Assembly (NCBI GenBank): GCA_050184225.1
Contig: JBFXAN010000009.1
Coordinates: 1-64,000, forward strand
Source: JBFXAN01 sp050184225
GTDB taxonomy: Bacteria > Chloroflexota > Dehalococcoidia > CAUJGQ01
Length of the DNA stretch: 64,000 nt
Direction: 5' to 3'
The position numbers and the translations under genes are program-made. The notes under the pieces were generated by a model. The model saw nothing but the letters and a program-made list of their open reading frames with translations, was not told the DNA's origin and did not search any database. The number at the start of each line of letters is the position of its first letter. Position 1 is the first letter of the stretch. Shown piece after piece: positions 1-8,439 of the stretch.

Positions 1-2
1 CC

Positions 3-95
3 AAGCAACGCCGCACCCGGTATCCGCCCAAACGGCCGCACCACACCGCCGCCGGCCTCACCACGACCTTCCGCGAGGCCGTGATCCTTATCTAA
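3..95 (+). CDS. C-terminal end of an unidentified protein (partial)
   Basis: A reading frame enters from the left edge and stops at a TAA at 93-95, giving about 30 residues ending FREAVILI. It is rich in Arg, Pro and His (QRRTRYPPKRPHH). Too little is present to identify a family. It converges on the gene whose stop lies at 160, with half of a dispersed palindrome between them. It may be a chance open frame. Confidence 0.25.
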   Translation, partial: KQRRTRYPPKRPHHTAAGLTTTFREAVILI

Positions 96-104
96 GCGGT
101 ATTA

Positions 105-127
105 GACATCCTGTCCGCGCTCCCAGG
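105..127. repeat. Half-copy of the GGACATCCTGTCCGC palindrome family
   Basis: These 23 bases match the right half of the inverted repeats at 12088-12160 and 34602-34672 (core ATCCTGTCCGCGCTCCCAGG). Only one arm is present, so this is a solo arm. It lies in the 64-base gap between two convergent reading frames, the same kind of 3'-end position as the full copies. Confidence 0.7.
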
Positions 128-159
128 TTCCCATGAGTCTCGGAACGAATGATCGCGGA

Positions 160-2082
160 TCAGACCGGCGCAACGCCGGGGCCGGCTGCCGGTGCGTCTC
201 TTTGACGTTCGGCAATTGGGATGCCCGGCTGGCCGGTGAGACGTAAGTAGACCAGCGTCAATGCGATCACGGTGATCGGTATCACCACCGCATAGATGAT
301 GCTGCTCACTCCATTGGCTAACCGCACAGACGAGCCTCCCATGATCAGGAGGAGAATGCCGATCAACGGTCCGGGAATCGCTGCGACCAATTGAAAGGCA
401 AGTGTCGCCCCGAATGTCTTCAGCCATCGACCTCTGACTGCATCGGAACTCAGCCGGATCGCGTCGCGACCGTTCGATGCATGGTTGAGAATGATGGCCT
501 GGCCGAAGAACTGCCAACGAACGCCGAGCCATATCGCCAGCGGCAGACCGATCAGCGTGAACGCGAGAACACCGGGCACGATCGCAAACCGCAGCAGACC
601 ACTACCAAGCGGTCGAAATCGTTCAATCGCTTCTCGATAGTTCTCCCAAACGCCCGGATCTCGGCCCTCGCGCATGTCGGCGCAGGCCTGAATCACGGCC
701 GGCGCCACCAGCATCAACATCGCTGCCTGCTGCACCACACCAACGAGCAGCGCGACAAGCAGCCGTGCGATCGGCGTGTCATTGAAGAGCTGTACCATCC
801 ATTCCACCGGCGGATTCTCCGCGAGCAGTACGGCGAATCCGTTGAAGATCCAGCCGATCGGGATGGTGAAGACCCCGATCGATAAGAACGTCCGCCAGTG
901 CGCGCGATAGATGGCGACCGCATGTCCCAACACACCGCGTGAGGCAAAGAGGAGCAGCGCGGGACCGGCAACGGCGACCAGGCCAAGGAGCGCCGAGATC
1001 CACGGGTAGACCCCGAACCAGATCAACAGCTTGGAGCCGGCTGCTGAGAGCGTACAGAATGTGTCGGTCGCCGTCGGGCCGATCGTGTCCTGCGCCGGAA
1101 CTTCCATGCTCGACGGCCGCCAGTCGCTGATCGCGCCCATCGGGTCAGCCCACTTCTTGCCGAGGTTCGGTCCCTTGGGTCCGTCAAACTCCCATGGCTG
1201 GCGCTCGCCCCAGCGTCCCGGAAAGAGCGCCCACGCCTCCGGACTGCTTGCATCAGGTGTGCTTGGAACCAGGACGACGTGAAGGGGTACCCGCGTCGAG
1301 GGGCCGGTCGTATCGTCACAGCCGAAGCCGGTGCCGTTCTCGCCCCAGCCGAGATAGACATTGCTGCCGAAATACGAGGCGTGGGAGCCAGCCGCCTGGT
1401 AGACGATCGGATGGTCCCCCTCTCGTTGCAGCTTCGTGTCCTGCCACTTCGCCAGCTCACCGCCGCCGTGTTGGGCAAACCCGATCAGAACCGGCTCCTG
1501 CGTCAGCGCCTCGTCGACGCTGGTCGTGTCGAAGACCAGCTGAATCATCTCCCAGTCAGATTCATGCGTGTTGTTGAAGTCGTTGAACGGATAGAAGAAC
1601 CAGTATTGCAGCGCCAGCTTGCCCATTTCTTCGTCGGGAACGATATGGGCATAGACCGTCGGCGTGAGACCAGGGCTCCGTTGTTTGAAATAGGTTTCAT
1701 AGTCGCACCGCGGCGCTCTCGGGTTGCCGGGAAAGTCGAGGTAGGCAGATGCATCTGATCGGGCGAGTTCCTGTGCGGTCGGCGCCTCGGCAACCACCGG
1801 GTCGGTTGACCCACTGTCAGTCGCGTTGCTTTTCAGGACGACCGTGGCGTCCCCAAGGACCACCTCAACCGGCGCCGGAAAGAACGGCTCGCCGTCTGTG
1901 TCACACGGCTCGTCCTGATCCTTGAGATACACGATCGGCGCGAAGCGCCCGGCCAGTTGCTCCTCGGCCGAACCTTGCGGCTGCGCCGCGGCGATCGAGC
2001 CGCTCCCCACGACGGCGAGCAGGAGGATGGCCACCGCGGCCGCGCCGAACGTAGTGCTCCAAATTCCTGATCGGCGGGACAT
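160..2082 (-). CDS. Secreted/membrane protein with Vps62-like domain and C-terminal multi-pass region
   Basis: 640 residues. The ATG at 2082 is preceded by a strong GGAGGAGG; the open frame continues upstream to 2298 but without coding character. Residues 8-33 form a signal anchor (AVAILLLAVVGSGSIAAA). Residues about 45-330 resemble the Vps62/DUF946 family: RFAPIVYL near 46, HESDWE at 173-178 and AGSHASYF at 231-238, the spots where that family conserves HEGDWE and GSHA. About 350-615 holds five or six hydrophobic segments like bacterial DUF975-type membrane regions. The soluble part would lie outside the membrane. The function of these bacterial proteins is unknown; fusion to a multi-pass domain is the notable point. 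Confidence 0.8.
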   Translation of the reverse strand: MSRRSGIWSTTFGAAAVAILLLAVVGSGSIAAAQPQGSAEEQLAGRFAPIVYLKDQDEPCDTDGEPFFPAPVEVVLGDATVVLKSNATDSGSTDPVVAEAPTAQELARSDASAYLDFPGNPRAPRCDYETYFKQRSPGLTPTVYAHIVPDEEMGKLALQYWFFYPFNDFNNTHESDWEMIQLVFDTTSVDEALTQEPVLIGFAQHGGGELAKWQDTKLQREGDHPIVYQAAGSHASYFGSNVYLGWGENGTGFGCDDTTGPSTRVPLHVVLVPSTPDASSPEAWALFPGRWGERQPWEFDGPKGPNLGKKWADPMGAISDWRPSSMEVPAQDTIGPTATDTFCTLSAAGSKLLIWFGVYPWISALLGLVAVAGPALLLFASRGVLGHAVAIYRAHWRTFLSIGVFTIPIGWIFNGFAVLLAENPPVEWMVQLFNDTPIARLLVALLVGVVQQAAMLMLVAPAVIQACADMREGRDPGVWENYREAIERFRPLGSGLLRFAIVPGVLAFTLIGLPLAIWLGVRWQFFGQAIILNHASNGRDAIRLSSDAVRGRWLKTFGATLAFQLVAAIPGPLIGILLLIMGGSSVRLANGVSSIIYAVVIPITVIALTLVYLRLTGQPGIPIAERQRDAPAAGPGVAPV

Positions 2083-2264
2083 CAAGACGCCTCCTCCAGC
2101 TTGAGCGCATCCAGCCCGTATCATACGGAACCGTTCGTCGACGTGATGTGAGTTTGCGACGGCCACCGTGATCTCTCGGAGATGAATGCCGGCCGTGCGA
2201 TCCGGTTCGATACAAATGTGAGACGATATCGTCTGACGTACTGTCAGGAGAGTAGGCGCTACTG

Positions 2265-3374
2265 ATGACCCCGTCCGTCGGATCTTCCAGCACCACATTG
2301 CGCGTGCGACAGACGCTCAAGAGTCTGCGGCTGGTTCGGAATGTGGACGCGGGCGCGCTCCTCGAGCTGTTCCTCGTGTATGCGGTCGCCGCGATTCTCG
2401 GCATCCGCATCTATCTCGAGCTCACCGGATATCCCCAGGTCGGTGGCGACGGTTTGCACATCGCCCACATGCTGTGGGGCGGCCTGCTCATGTTGATCAG
2501 CATGGTGGTGCTGATCGCCTTCCTCGGAAAGAGCGTGGTTCGACTTGGCGCGATCCTCGGAGGGCTCGGTTTCGGCATCTTCATCGACGAGCTCGGGAAG
2601 TTCATCACCACGGACAACAACTACTTCTATCGGCCGACCTTCGCGCTGATTTATATCATCTTCGTCGTGCTCTTCCTCGTCTTTCGCATGATCGACCGAA
2701 ACAAAATCCTGACGCAAACGGAGTCACTGGTCAACGCGCTGGACATTGTCAAGGAGTTGGTCCGACACGACCTCGATTCCAAAGAGAAGCATCAGGCGCT
2801 GGCGCTGCTGGCACACAGCGATCAGCGAGATCCGGTCGTTATTGCGCTGCAACAATCGCTCGAAGGAGCAACACCGGCCCCGAACAAACTACCGGATCCG
2901 GCGGTGCGGTTGGCCCGATCGGCGCATGACCTCTATCTGCGGGTGATCGGTATGCCGTGGTTCGCCCGCGCATTGATTGTGATCTTTGCCTTCCTCGCGG
3001 TGGCGGACATTCTCAACGTCATCGGAACGGTCGTCTCCGATCCCCTGTTCAAGCCCGGCGCGCCGAATCTCTCGTTCACCGACTGGGGCGACCTGATCTC
3101 TTCGGGCGTGTTCGCCGGCTTGGTCGTGGCTGGTATCGTTCGGCTGCGCCGGTCCAGGGTGCTGGCCTATCGATGGTTCCGGCGGGCGATGCTGGTTGCG
3201 ATCTTCTTTAGCCAGGTGTTCTCTTTCTACTCGGAACAGCTTGTGGCGATCGTGGGATTGATGATCAATCTCCTGTTGTTGGGCGCGCTGAACTACACTA
3301 TCAGCGAGGAAGAGGAAGGCGCCGAGTCGATTCCGGTGATCGGCGCCCCGGCCTCTTCACCAGTTCGGGTGTGA
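2265..3374 (+). CDS. Multi-pass membrane protein, unknown function
   Basis: 369 residues with ATG start; AGGAGAG lies about 12 bases upstream. Two or three N-terminal membrane helices (about 28-50, 65-88, 90-112), then FIDELGKFITTDNNYFYRP, another helix (about 128-147), a soluble central part (150-225), and a C-terminal group of helices (about 228-345). The acidic tail is EEEEGAE. No family is recognised. It diverges from the Vps62-like gene (182 bases between starts) and is followed 12 bases later by another unknown gene, so the two are probably co-transcribed. Confidence 0.8.
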   Translation: MTPSVGSSSTTLRVRQTLKSLRLVRNVDAGALLELFLVYAVAAILGIRIYLELTGYPQVGGDGLHIAHMLWGGLLMLISMVVLIAFLGKSVVRLGAILGGLGFGIFIDELGKFITTDNNYFYRPTFALIYIIFVVLFLVFRMIDRNKILTQTESLVNALDIVKELVRHDLDSKEKHQALALLAHSDQRDPVVIALQQSLEGATPAPNKLPDPAVRLARSAHDLYLRVIGMPWFARALIVIFAFLAVADILNVIGTVVSDPLFKPGAPNLSFTDWGDLISSGVFAGLVVAGIVRLRRSRVLAYRWFRRAMLVAIFFSQVFSFYSEQLVAIVGLMINLLLLGALNYTISEEEEGAESIPVIGAPASSPVRV

Positions 3375-3386
3375 GTCGGGCGGTTG

Positions 3387-4241
3387 ATGGCGGACCAGGC
3401 ATGGAGCTTCGTGCTTCGCAGCCTCATCGCGATCGGCGGCTTCGAGCGCGGACTCTTCTATGACGTTCCTCGCGACGAAGCGCCGCGGTCGCGTTGGGGA
3501 ACGCGGGTCTTCATCCAGGGGTCGGCTGGCTGGCGACGGTATCTCGCATCGCGCCGGCACCTGGATGACGGTGTGCTTACCCTCCTCCTCGCGCTTCGTC
3601 GCCTGGATGATGACGAGCGCCGTCTCGCCGTGGACTGGGGCTGTCGGTTTGCCAACGCCTTCCTGCTCGTCGAACCGCACGACGCATCGTGCGATCTGAC
3701 GGACCCCAACAATGGCGCCCGCCGCAGGCTTCAAGCAATCGCCCAGCCCCTGATCTCCACCCGCCGTCCGGGTCAAGACCGCGATGGAGCCTGGATGCGC
3801 GACACGGCACTCGCGGCGGCACTGCGCCCGCTGTTCGGCGCCTGGATCTCCTGGCCGGAACCGTTTACCAACATCCCCGTCGACGTTGTACCGCTCCGGC
3901 TTGAAGGTCCGGATGACACTCTCCACCGGCGGCTCTTCGACGCGATGGCGTGGCGATATCCGCAGGCGTGCTACGACGATGCGATCGAGTCGTTGTATGA
4001 GCGCGAGCGCGAGTTGTTCGGCGGAACCGTCGCGCGGATCCGCACACCCTTCCTTACACGGCTGGGGATGCCCGTGCTCTTTGACCCGCACCGCGTCGAT
4101 CGCGCGGTTCGTCGCCTCGTCAACGAGGGCCGTGCCTCGGCATTTGACGACGGACCGGACCCCGCGTTCTATCGCGGACCGCAACGTCCGCTCCCAGAGC
4201 GCATGACCGACGCCGAGATCGAGCGGCTGGTCATGCGATAG
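3387..4241 (+). CDS. Conserved-looking protein of unknown function
   Basis: 284 residues from the ATG at 3387; a TTG sits one codon earlier. Soluble, arginine-rich, mixed alpha/beta in appearance, with recognisable blocks GLFYDVPRDE near 20, RRLAVDWGCRFANAFLLVEP near 80 and FLTRLGMPVLFDPHRVDRAVR near 220. No signal peptide, membrane segment or known catalytic motif. It follows the membrane-protein gene by 12 bases, which suggests one transcript and a related role. The opposite strand is open over much of this stretch but shows only shadow composition. Confidence 0.7.
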   Translation: MADQAWSFVLRSLIAIGGFERGLFYDVPRDEAPRSRWGTRVFIQGSAGWRRYLASRRHLDDGVLTLLLALRRLDDDERRLAVDWGCRFANAFLLVEPHDASCDLTDPNNGARRRLQAIAQPLISTRRPGQDRDGAWMRDTALAAALRPLFGAWISWPEPFTNIPVDVVPLRLEGPDDTLHRRLFDAMAWRYPQACYDDAIESLYERERELFGGTVARIRTPFLTRLGMPVLFDPHRVDRAVRRLVNEGRASAFDDGPDPAFYRGPQRPLPERMTDAEIERLVMR

Positions 4242-4285
4242 CGTACTCCACGCCGGATTCGCTGGTACGTCATGATCATCCGCTC

Positions 4286-4301
4286 CTGGTCTTTTGACCA
4301 G
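4286..4301 (+). terminator. Small hairpin, possible terminator
   Basis: CTGGTC-TTTT-GACCAG forms a perfect 6-bp stem 45 bases after the stop at 4241. No T-run follows, so it is a weak candidate. Confidence 0.3.
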
Positions 4302-4392
4302 TGTGACCGTCCCCCGATCGTCCAACCGCCGTTGATACTCAGGCTCGGCGCAATGCGGGCGAGCCTCACCGACACTGGAGGTAGATACAGAC

Positions 4393-4449
4393 ATGCCCTC
4401 CCGACGGCACCACGTTGGTCGAGGGATGAAGCCAAACCCAGATAGGTGA
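4393..4449 (+). CDS. 18-codon upstream ORF coupled to the next small gene
   Basis: A short frame (MPSRRHHVGRGMKPNPDR) starts at ATG 4393 with GGAGGT about 11 bases upstream. Its TGA overlaps the next ATG as TGATG at 4447-4451. This layout is what translational coupling looks like, but the peptide has no recognisable family and may be fortuitous. Confidence 0.25.
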   Translation: MPSRRHHVGRGMKPNPDR

Positions 4450-4643
4450 TGACGATGGAAGCGCAAATTTGGGACATGATCGTGAAGACCGAGCGAGAGC
4501 TCTTGGAGCGCCGGCTCACTCGAAAGGCGAGCCATGGCCGCCCGACGGACGCATCGCGGGAACGTCATGCGGAACGGCCCGCGCGCGGGTGGCGGTTGAA
4601 CCCGTTCTCCTCACCGCGAGTTCCGGCGAATGAAGCGTCATAG
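4449..4643 (+). CDS. Small basic protein of unknown function
   Basis: 64 residues (MTMEAQIWDMIVKTERELLE at the start). The N-terminal 22 residues look helical and amphipathic; the rest is Arg/Pro rich and probably disordered. ATGs at 4449 and 4455 are both possible. It ends one base before a perfect 36-bp palindrome, which supports a real 3' end. No homologous family is recognised. Confidence 0.4.
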   Translation: MTMEAQIWDMIVKTERELLERRLTRKASHGRPTDASRERHAERPARGWRLNPFSSPRVPANEAS

Positions 4644-4644
4644 G

Positions 4645-4680
4645 GTCAGGCTCCGAAGATGGCCATCTTCGGAGCCTGAC
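4645..4680. repeat. Perfect 36-bp palindrome without loop
   Basis: The arm GTCAGGCTCCGAAGATGG (4645-4662) is followed directly by its exact reverse complement (4663-4680). It lies one base after a stop codon. It could fold as a terminator-like hairpin in either direction, although no T-run follows. It may belong to the dispersed palindromes of this genome. Confidence 0.85.
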
Positions 4681-4840
4681 GCGCAACACCGTGTATACTT
4701 ACGCCCCTTCGCAACCCGCTGTGAGCGGCGACGCGAGACGTGCTTCGGCGACATGCGAGAGCATCACCGGCACTTCGCCGACTCACCATCCGCCTTGCTT
4801 CGATCACTGGGCCGGCGGTTGCGCCGCAGCATGACGGCCG

Positions 4841-5812
4841 CTACGCTGCGCCGGAACGCCGAAGCGCGTCGTCGATGAACGCGGCCAGGCGTTCACGCAC
4901 GATGGCCGGCGTCAGGTCCGTCCGCCCCAACTCATGAAAGCCCGGCAACCATCGTTCCGGGTCCGGCATCGCGACCGTTGCACCAAGCAGGTCCCAGACG
5001 TGGAGTTGGGGAATCCGCATTCCGGCCGCGGACTCGTATGCCCGTAGGAAGTCGTTCGCCATATCCTGACCATGTTGCAACGCGAGATCCATTCGGCAGT
5101 AGCCGGCATCGATACCGGGATACCCCACCATTGCCTCATCCCAATCGACGATTGCCGTCATCCTCCCCCTGTGCCACAGCGTGTTGCCGGCCCAATAGTC
5201 GCCATGGCAGAGCACCGGCGCCATCTTGCGTAGCCGCGGCTGCCAGGCGGCGAGCACGCGCTGGACGATCTCTGCCCGCGGATGCGCGAGCGCGGACTCT
5301 TGAGACGCTCTCCGAAACGCTCGATCGAGCGACGCTGCCGGACCCGAAAGAAAACTGAGGTCGCTCTGGTTGAACCGGGTCCGGTGCAACCCGGCCAACC
5401 CGTTCGCCAGTCCTCCGACCCAGAGGTTCAGGTCGCGCGGCCGCAGATCACTGTCGCCGGGCAGGTGGTTCGTCACATATGACGCGGTGCCGAACACGTT
5501 GCCTTCGAGATCGGACCAGATCGGGTCCGGCGCCGGGACGCCGTACCGCGCCAGCATCTGCAACGTCCGCCATGAACGGACGGCCACGCCAGCATCCTCT
5601 TCGAGGGCGAGTCGCGGATAGCGGCGAAGCACCAGCCGCCGCTGTGTGCGGTCCGCCGTTTCGAGGACAAAGGCATGGGTGGCCGCGCCAAGCCCGCCGC
5701 CCAGCCGGTCGAGCCCGACAACGCGTCCGCCGGGCACGATCGACTCCGCCATTTGCGCCAGCATCACCGGGCTTGGAGGGTCGCGCACGTCGTCCAGCCA
5801 TCCCGCCGTCAT
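4841..5812 (-). CDS. Aminoglycoside/choline-kinase-like phosphotransferase
   Basis: 323 residues from the ATG at 5812; a GTG seven codons upstream (5833) is an alternative and neither has a strong ribosome site. APH-type kinase fold: N-lobe with RRLVLRRYPR near 58-67, Brenner motif HGDYWAGN at 203-210 (catalytic Asp205, Asn210), metal-binding DWDE at 223-226. Substrates in this family range from antibiotics to small metabolites and cannot be told from sequence. It stands alone and is divergent from the SnoaL-like gene at 6009. Confidence 0.85.
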   Translation of the reverse strand: MTAGWLDDVRDPPSPVMLAQMAESIVPGGRVVGLDRLGGGLGAATHAFVLETADRTQRRLVLRRYPRLALEEDAGVAVRSWRTLQMLARYGVPAPDPIWSDLEGNVFGTASYVTNHLPGDSDLRPRDLNLWVGGLANGLAGLHRTRFNQSDLSFLSGPAASLDRAFRRASQESALAHPRAEIVQRVLAAWQPRLRKMAPVLCHGDYWAGNTLWHRGRMTAIVDWDEAMVGYPGIDAGYCRMDLALQHGQDMANDFLRAYESAAGMRIPQLHVWDLLGATVAMPDPERWLPGFHELGRTDLTPAIVRERLAAFIDDALRRSGAA

Positions 5813-5958
5813 GCACGCAGGATAGCGGGTCACTCCGGGTCAAGTCCTGATTCTCGATGATCCCGATACGGCTCAACCATTGCAGGGCACGGCGGTGACG
5901 GCCCGCCCTACGAACGGACCAGGGTGTCGGTTCGTTCTACTTTTGAACCATGCCCGCC

Positions 5959-5967
5959 TGCTATGCT
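5959..5967 (+). promoter_or_regulatory. Extended -10 promoter candidate
   Basis: TGCTATGCT (TGn plus TATGCT) lies 42 bases before the ATG at 6009. A weak -35 may overlap the TTTTGAACC stretch. It would drive the two tandem SnoaL-like genes. Confidence 0.4.
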
Positions 5968-6008
5968 CGGCACGATGCGGCGTGACATCCTCGAAAGGAA
6001 CCGACTAT

Positions 6009-6356
6009 ATGACCGTCGAACAGAACAAGGAGATCGCCCGACGATTCATCGAGGAAGTTTGGAACGAAGGCCGGCTTGAGTCCATTGACCAGCTGATGTC
6101 ACCCACGGTCGCGAATCACGACTGGCCGCCCGGACAAACCTCGAACTTCGAAGAGATCAAACAGTTCATCGCCGGGTATCGCGCGAAGTACCCCAGTCTC
6201 TCCTTTACGATCGAAGACATGTTTGGTGAGGGCGATGAGGTCGCAACCCGGATCACGATCCGCGGTGTCGATGGCATCTGGACCGGGATCGGCATCATCC
6301 GCGTTCAAGACGGTAAGATCGTGGAGCAATGGGCCGATACCACACGGATCGCATAG
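6009..6356 (+). CDS. SnoaL-like / ester cyclase family protein (first of two)
   Basis: 115 residues; ATG at 6009 preceded by AAAGGAA. The opening EIARRFIEEVWNEGRLESID and the closing IIRVQDGKIVEQWADT are the signatures of the SnoaL-like polyketide cyclase branch of the NTF2 fold. These are small alpha+beta barrels binding hydrophobic ligands, mostly of unknown substrate. A second paralog follows 27 bases later, so the pair was likely tandem-duplicated and co-transcribed. Confidence 0.85.
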   Translation: MTVEQNKEIARRFIEEVWNEGRLESIDQLMSPTVANHDWPPGQTSNFEEIKQFIAGYRAKYPSLSFTIEDMFGEGDEVATRITIRGVDGIWTGIGIIRVQDGKIVEQWADTTRIA

Positions 6357-6383
6357 CAACGACCATGGACAGGAGCGAAGCCA

Positions 6384-6827
6384 ATGGCTGAGAACGGCAC
6401 GGCCCTGGTCCGCCGTTTCATCGAAGAGATGATCAACGGCAACAAACTGGCGCTGGCCGACGAGTTGTTCGCACCCACGTATGTCGACCACACACCGGGG
6501 GCGCCTCCCGTCTCGCCGGGACCGGAGGGCATGCGCGAAACCGTGACCGTCTTTCGGACAGCTTTTCCCGACGACATGCGGTACACGATCGACGATCTCT
6601 TCGAGTCAGGCGACCGGGTGGCAGTGCGATGGACGGCGGGTGGGACCAATACCGGGCCGCTGATGGGCATGGCCCCCACCGGCAAGGCGGTGTCGGTTTC
6701 GGCGGTCTATATCTTTCGTGTCGAGGCAGGCAAGCTCGCCGAGGCGTGGGGGGATTTCGACGCACTCGGTATGCAACAGCAGCTTGGCCTCCTCCCGGCG
6801 CCCGGCGGCGCACCGCCGAACCGGTGA
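6384..6827 (+). CDS. SnoaL-like / ester cyclase family protein (second of two)
   Basis: 147 residues; ATG at 6384 with AGGAG upstream. Same fold as its neighbour: ALVRRFIEEMINGNKLALAD near 6-25, YVDHTPGAPP near 32, VAVRWTAGGTN near 73, and VYIFRVEAGKLAEAWGDFD near 107-125. It carries the fuller set of family motifs (F-T-x-F-P-D-like region FRTAFPDDMRYTIDD) and a longer C-terminus ending in a Pro/Gly-rich tail. Substrate unknown. Confidence 0.88.
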   Translation: MAENGTALVRRFIEEMINGNKLALADELFAPTYVDHTPGAPPVSPGPEGMRETVTVFRTAFPDDMRYTIDDLFESGDRVAVRWTAGGTNTGPLMGMAPTGKAVSVSAVYIFRVEAGKLAEAWGDFDALGMQQQLGLLPAPGGAPPNR

Positions 6828-6935
6828 CGTATCCCCTCCAGCCCAATCAGTGGAATAATGGTCCATATCTGGGACATTGGGACACACATCTCGACCTGAT
6901 CGCTCGGCGTGTGCCGGCGCCAGAGAGGACGAGCG

Positions 6936-8393
6936 ATGGCGGCTCGAACGGGGGCGCAATACCTGGCAGGTCTTCGCGATGGCCGCGAGGTGTGGCTCGA
7001 CGGTGAGCGGGTGGCGGATGTGACCTCGCATCCCGCCCTCGCCGGCGCCGCGCGCAGCCTGGCCGGTCTGTTCGACCTGCAGCTTGAGCAACCGAATCGC
7101 TGCCTCACGCCGAACCCGGACGGCAGCGGCCCGATGAATGTGTCGCATATCATTCCTCGCTCCTACGACGATCTGATGCGCCGGCATGCCGGCATCGAGG
7201 CGGTGGCCGAGCGGACGATTGGGCTGATGGGCCGCAGCCCGGACTATGTGAACGTCACCCTCGCCGGATTCGCCGGCCGCTCCGACCTCTGGTCGATCAA
7301 TGGCAACGACGAAGGCGCCGCGAACCTTGTTGCCTACCACCAGGAGGTCGCCGGTCGCGACCTCTGCCTCACTCATGCCCTGATCAACCAACAGGTCGAC
7401 AAGGCCGTGCCGGAGCACCTCACCGGCGACGGCGAGATCGTGCTGCACAAAGTGGCAGACACGGCGAACGGCATCCTGGTGCAGGGCGTGCGCGCGCTGG
7501 CGACCCTGGCGCCATTCTCCGACGAGATGTTCGTCTATCCGGGTCAGCCGATTGCCGCCGACGCGGAGCCGTATGCCCTCACCTTCGCGATACCGATGGA
7601 CACACCCGGACTGAAGATTCTCTGCCGCGACAGTTTCTCCGCACCGTCCAATCAGTACGACCATCCCTTCTCCAGCCGCTTCGACGAGCAGGATGCCGTC
7701 GTGATCTTCGACAACGTCGAGGTGCCCCGTCACCGTGTCTTCATCGACGGCGACCCGAGGATCTATAACTCGGTGATGCGCAAGGATTGGGCCGCCAATA
7801 TCCTCCAGCAGACGACGCTGCGCGCGGCGGTCAAGCTGGAGTTCGCGTATGAGCTTGCCACCCGGATGGTCGAGGTGATCAACGGCGCCAATCCGCAATC
7901 CAACGAACTGCTCGGCGAGCTGTGGAGCTATGCCGCGCTGACCCGTGCCGCCCTGCGCGCCGCCGAGGCCGATGCTCGTGATTGGGGTAACGGCGTCTGG
8001 TTCTGCGACGACGCGCCGCTACGCGCGATCCGGCCCACCCTGCCGCGCTGGTTCCCGCGGGCGAACGAGATCATCAAGCTGCTCGGCGCCCATAGCCTGC
8101 TCGCCACACCTACCGCCGCGGAACTCGCGAATCCAATGCTGCGGCCGCTGATCGATCGCTACTACCAGGGCGCCAACGGCGTCGACGCGAGCGAACGGAT
8201 CAAGGTCTTCCGCGCGGCCTGGGACTTCGTCGGCACGGCGCTTGCCGGGCGCAACGAGCTGTACGAGCGCTTCTACCTCGCCTCTGCAGCCCGTAACTAT
8301 CAGATCGCACACGCGGTCGAACAGGACCGTCGGAAGGGGGCGCCGCATCCCCTGCTCGATCAGGTGCTCGCCGGCGAGGAAGCCGCCATATGA
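6936..8393 (+). CDS. hpaB: 4-hydroxyphenylacetate 3-monooxygenase, oxygenase component (HpaB family)
   Basis: 485 residues; ATG at 6936 follows GAGAGGA. Close to full family length (480-520). Family features are the N-terminal TGAQYLAGLRDGREVWLDGE, the substrate-loop region SHIIPRSYDDLMRRH near 67-81, and the VVIFDNVEVPRHRVFIDGDP block near 257. HpaB enzymes use reduced FAD from a partner reductase to hydroxylate phenols. No reductase is visible nearby. It leads a probable operon with a PEP-mutase/ICL-like enzyme and a HAD phosphatase (46 bases, then a 4-base overlap), so the physiological substrate may not be 4-hydroxyphenylacetate. Confidence 0.88.
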   Translation: MAARTGAQYLAGLRDGREVWLDGERVADVTSHPALAGAARSLAGLFDLQLEQPNRCLTPNPDGSGPMNVSHIIPRSYDDLMRRHAGIEAVAERTIGLMGRSPDYVNVTLAGFAGRSDLWSINGNDEGAANLVAYHQEVAGRDLCLTHALINQQVDKAVPEHLTGDGEIVLHKVADTANGILVQGVRALATLAPFSDEMFVYPGQPIAADAEPYALTFAIPMDTPGLKILCRDSFSAPSNQYDHPFSSRFDEQDAVVIFDNVEVPRHRVFIDGDPRIYNSVMRKDWAANILQQTTLRAAVKLEFAYELATRMVEVINGANPQSNELLGELWSYAALTRAALRAAEADARDWGNGVWFCDDAPLRAIRPTLPRWFPRANEIIKLLGAHSLLATPTAAELANPMLRPLIDRYYQGANGVDASERIKVFRAAWDFVGTALAGRNELYERFYLASAARNYQIAHAVEQDRRKGAPHPLLDQVLAGEEAAI

Positions 8394-8439
8394 TCGGCGT
8401 CCTCGCCCTTGTCACGATACGTGACCCGGAGTGGAGTTG

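Noticed and set aside
4286..4301. A strong terminator call for the CTGGTC hairpin
   Set aside because: Stem is short and lacks a T tract; kept only as a weak candidate.
3357..4568. A 403-codon open frame opposite the unknown gene at 3387-4241
   Set aside because: Plus-strand protein has better composition, spacing to its upstream gene and start. The minus frame has shadow composition.
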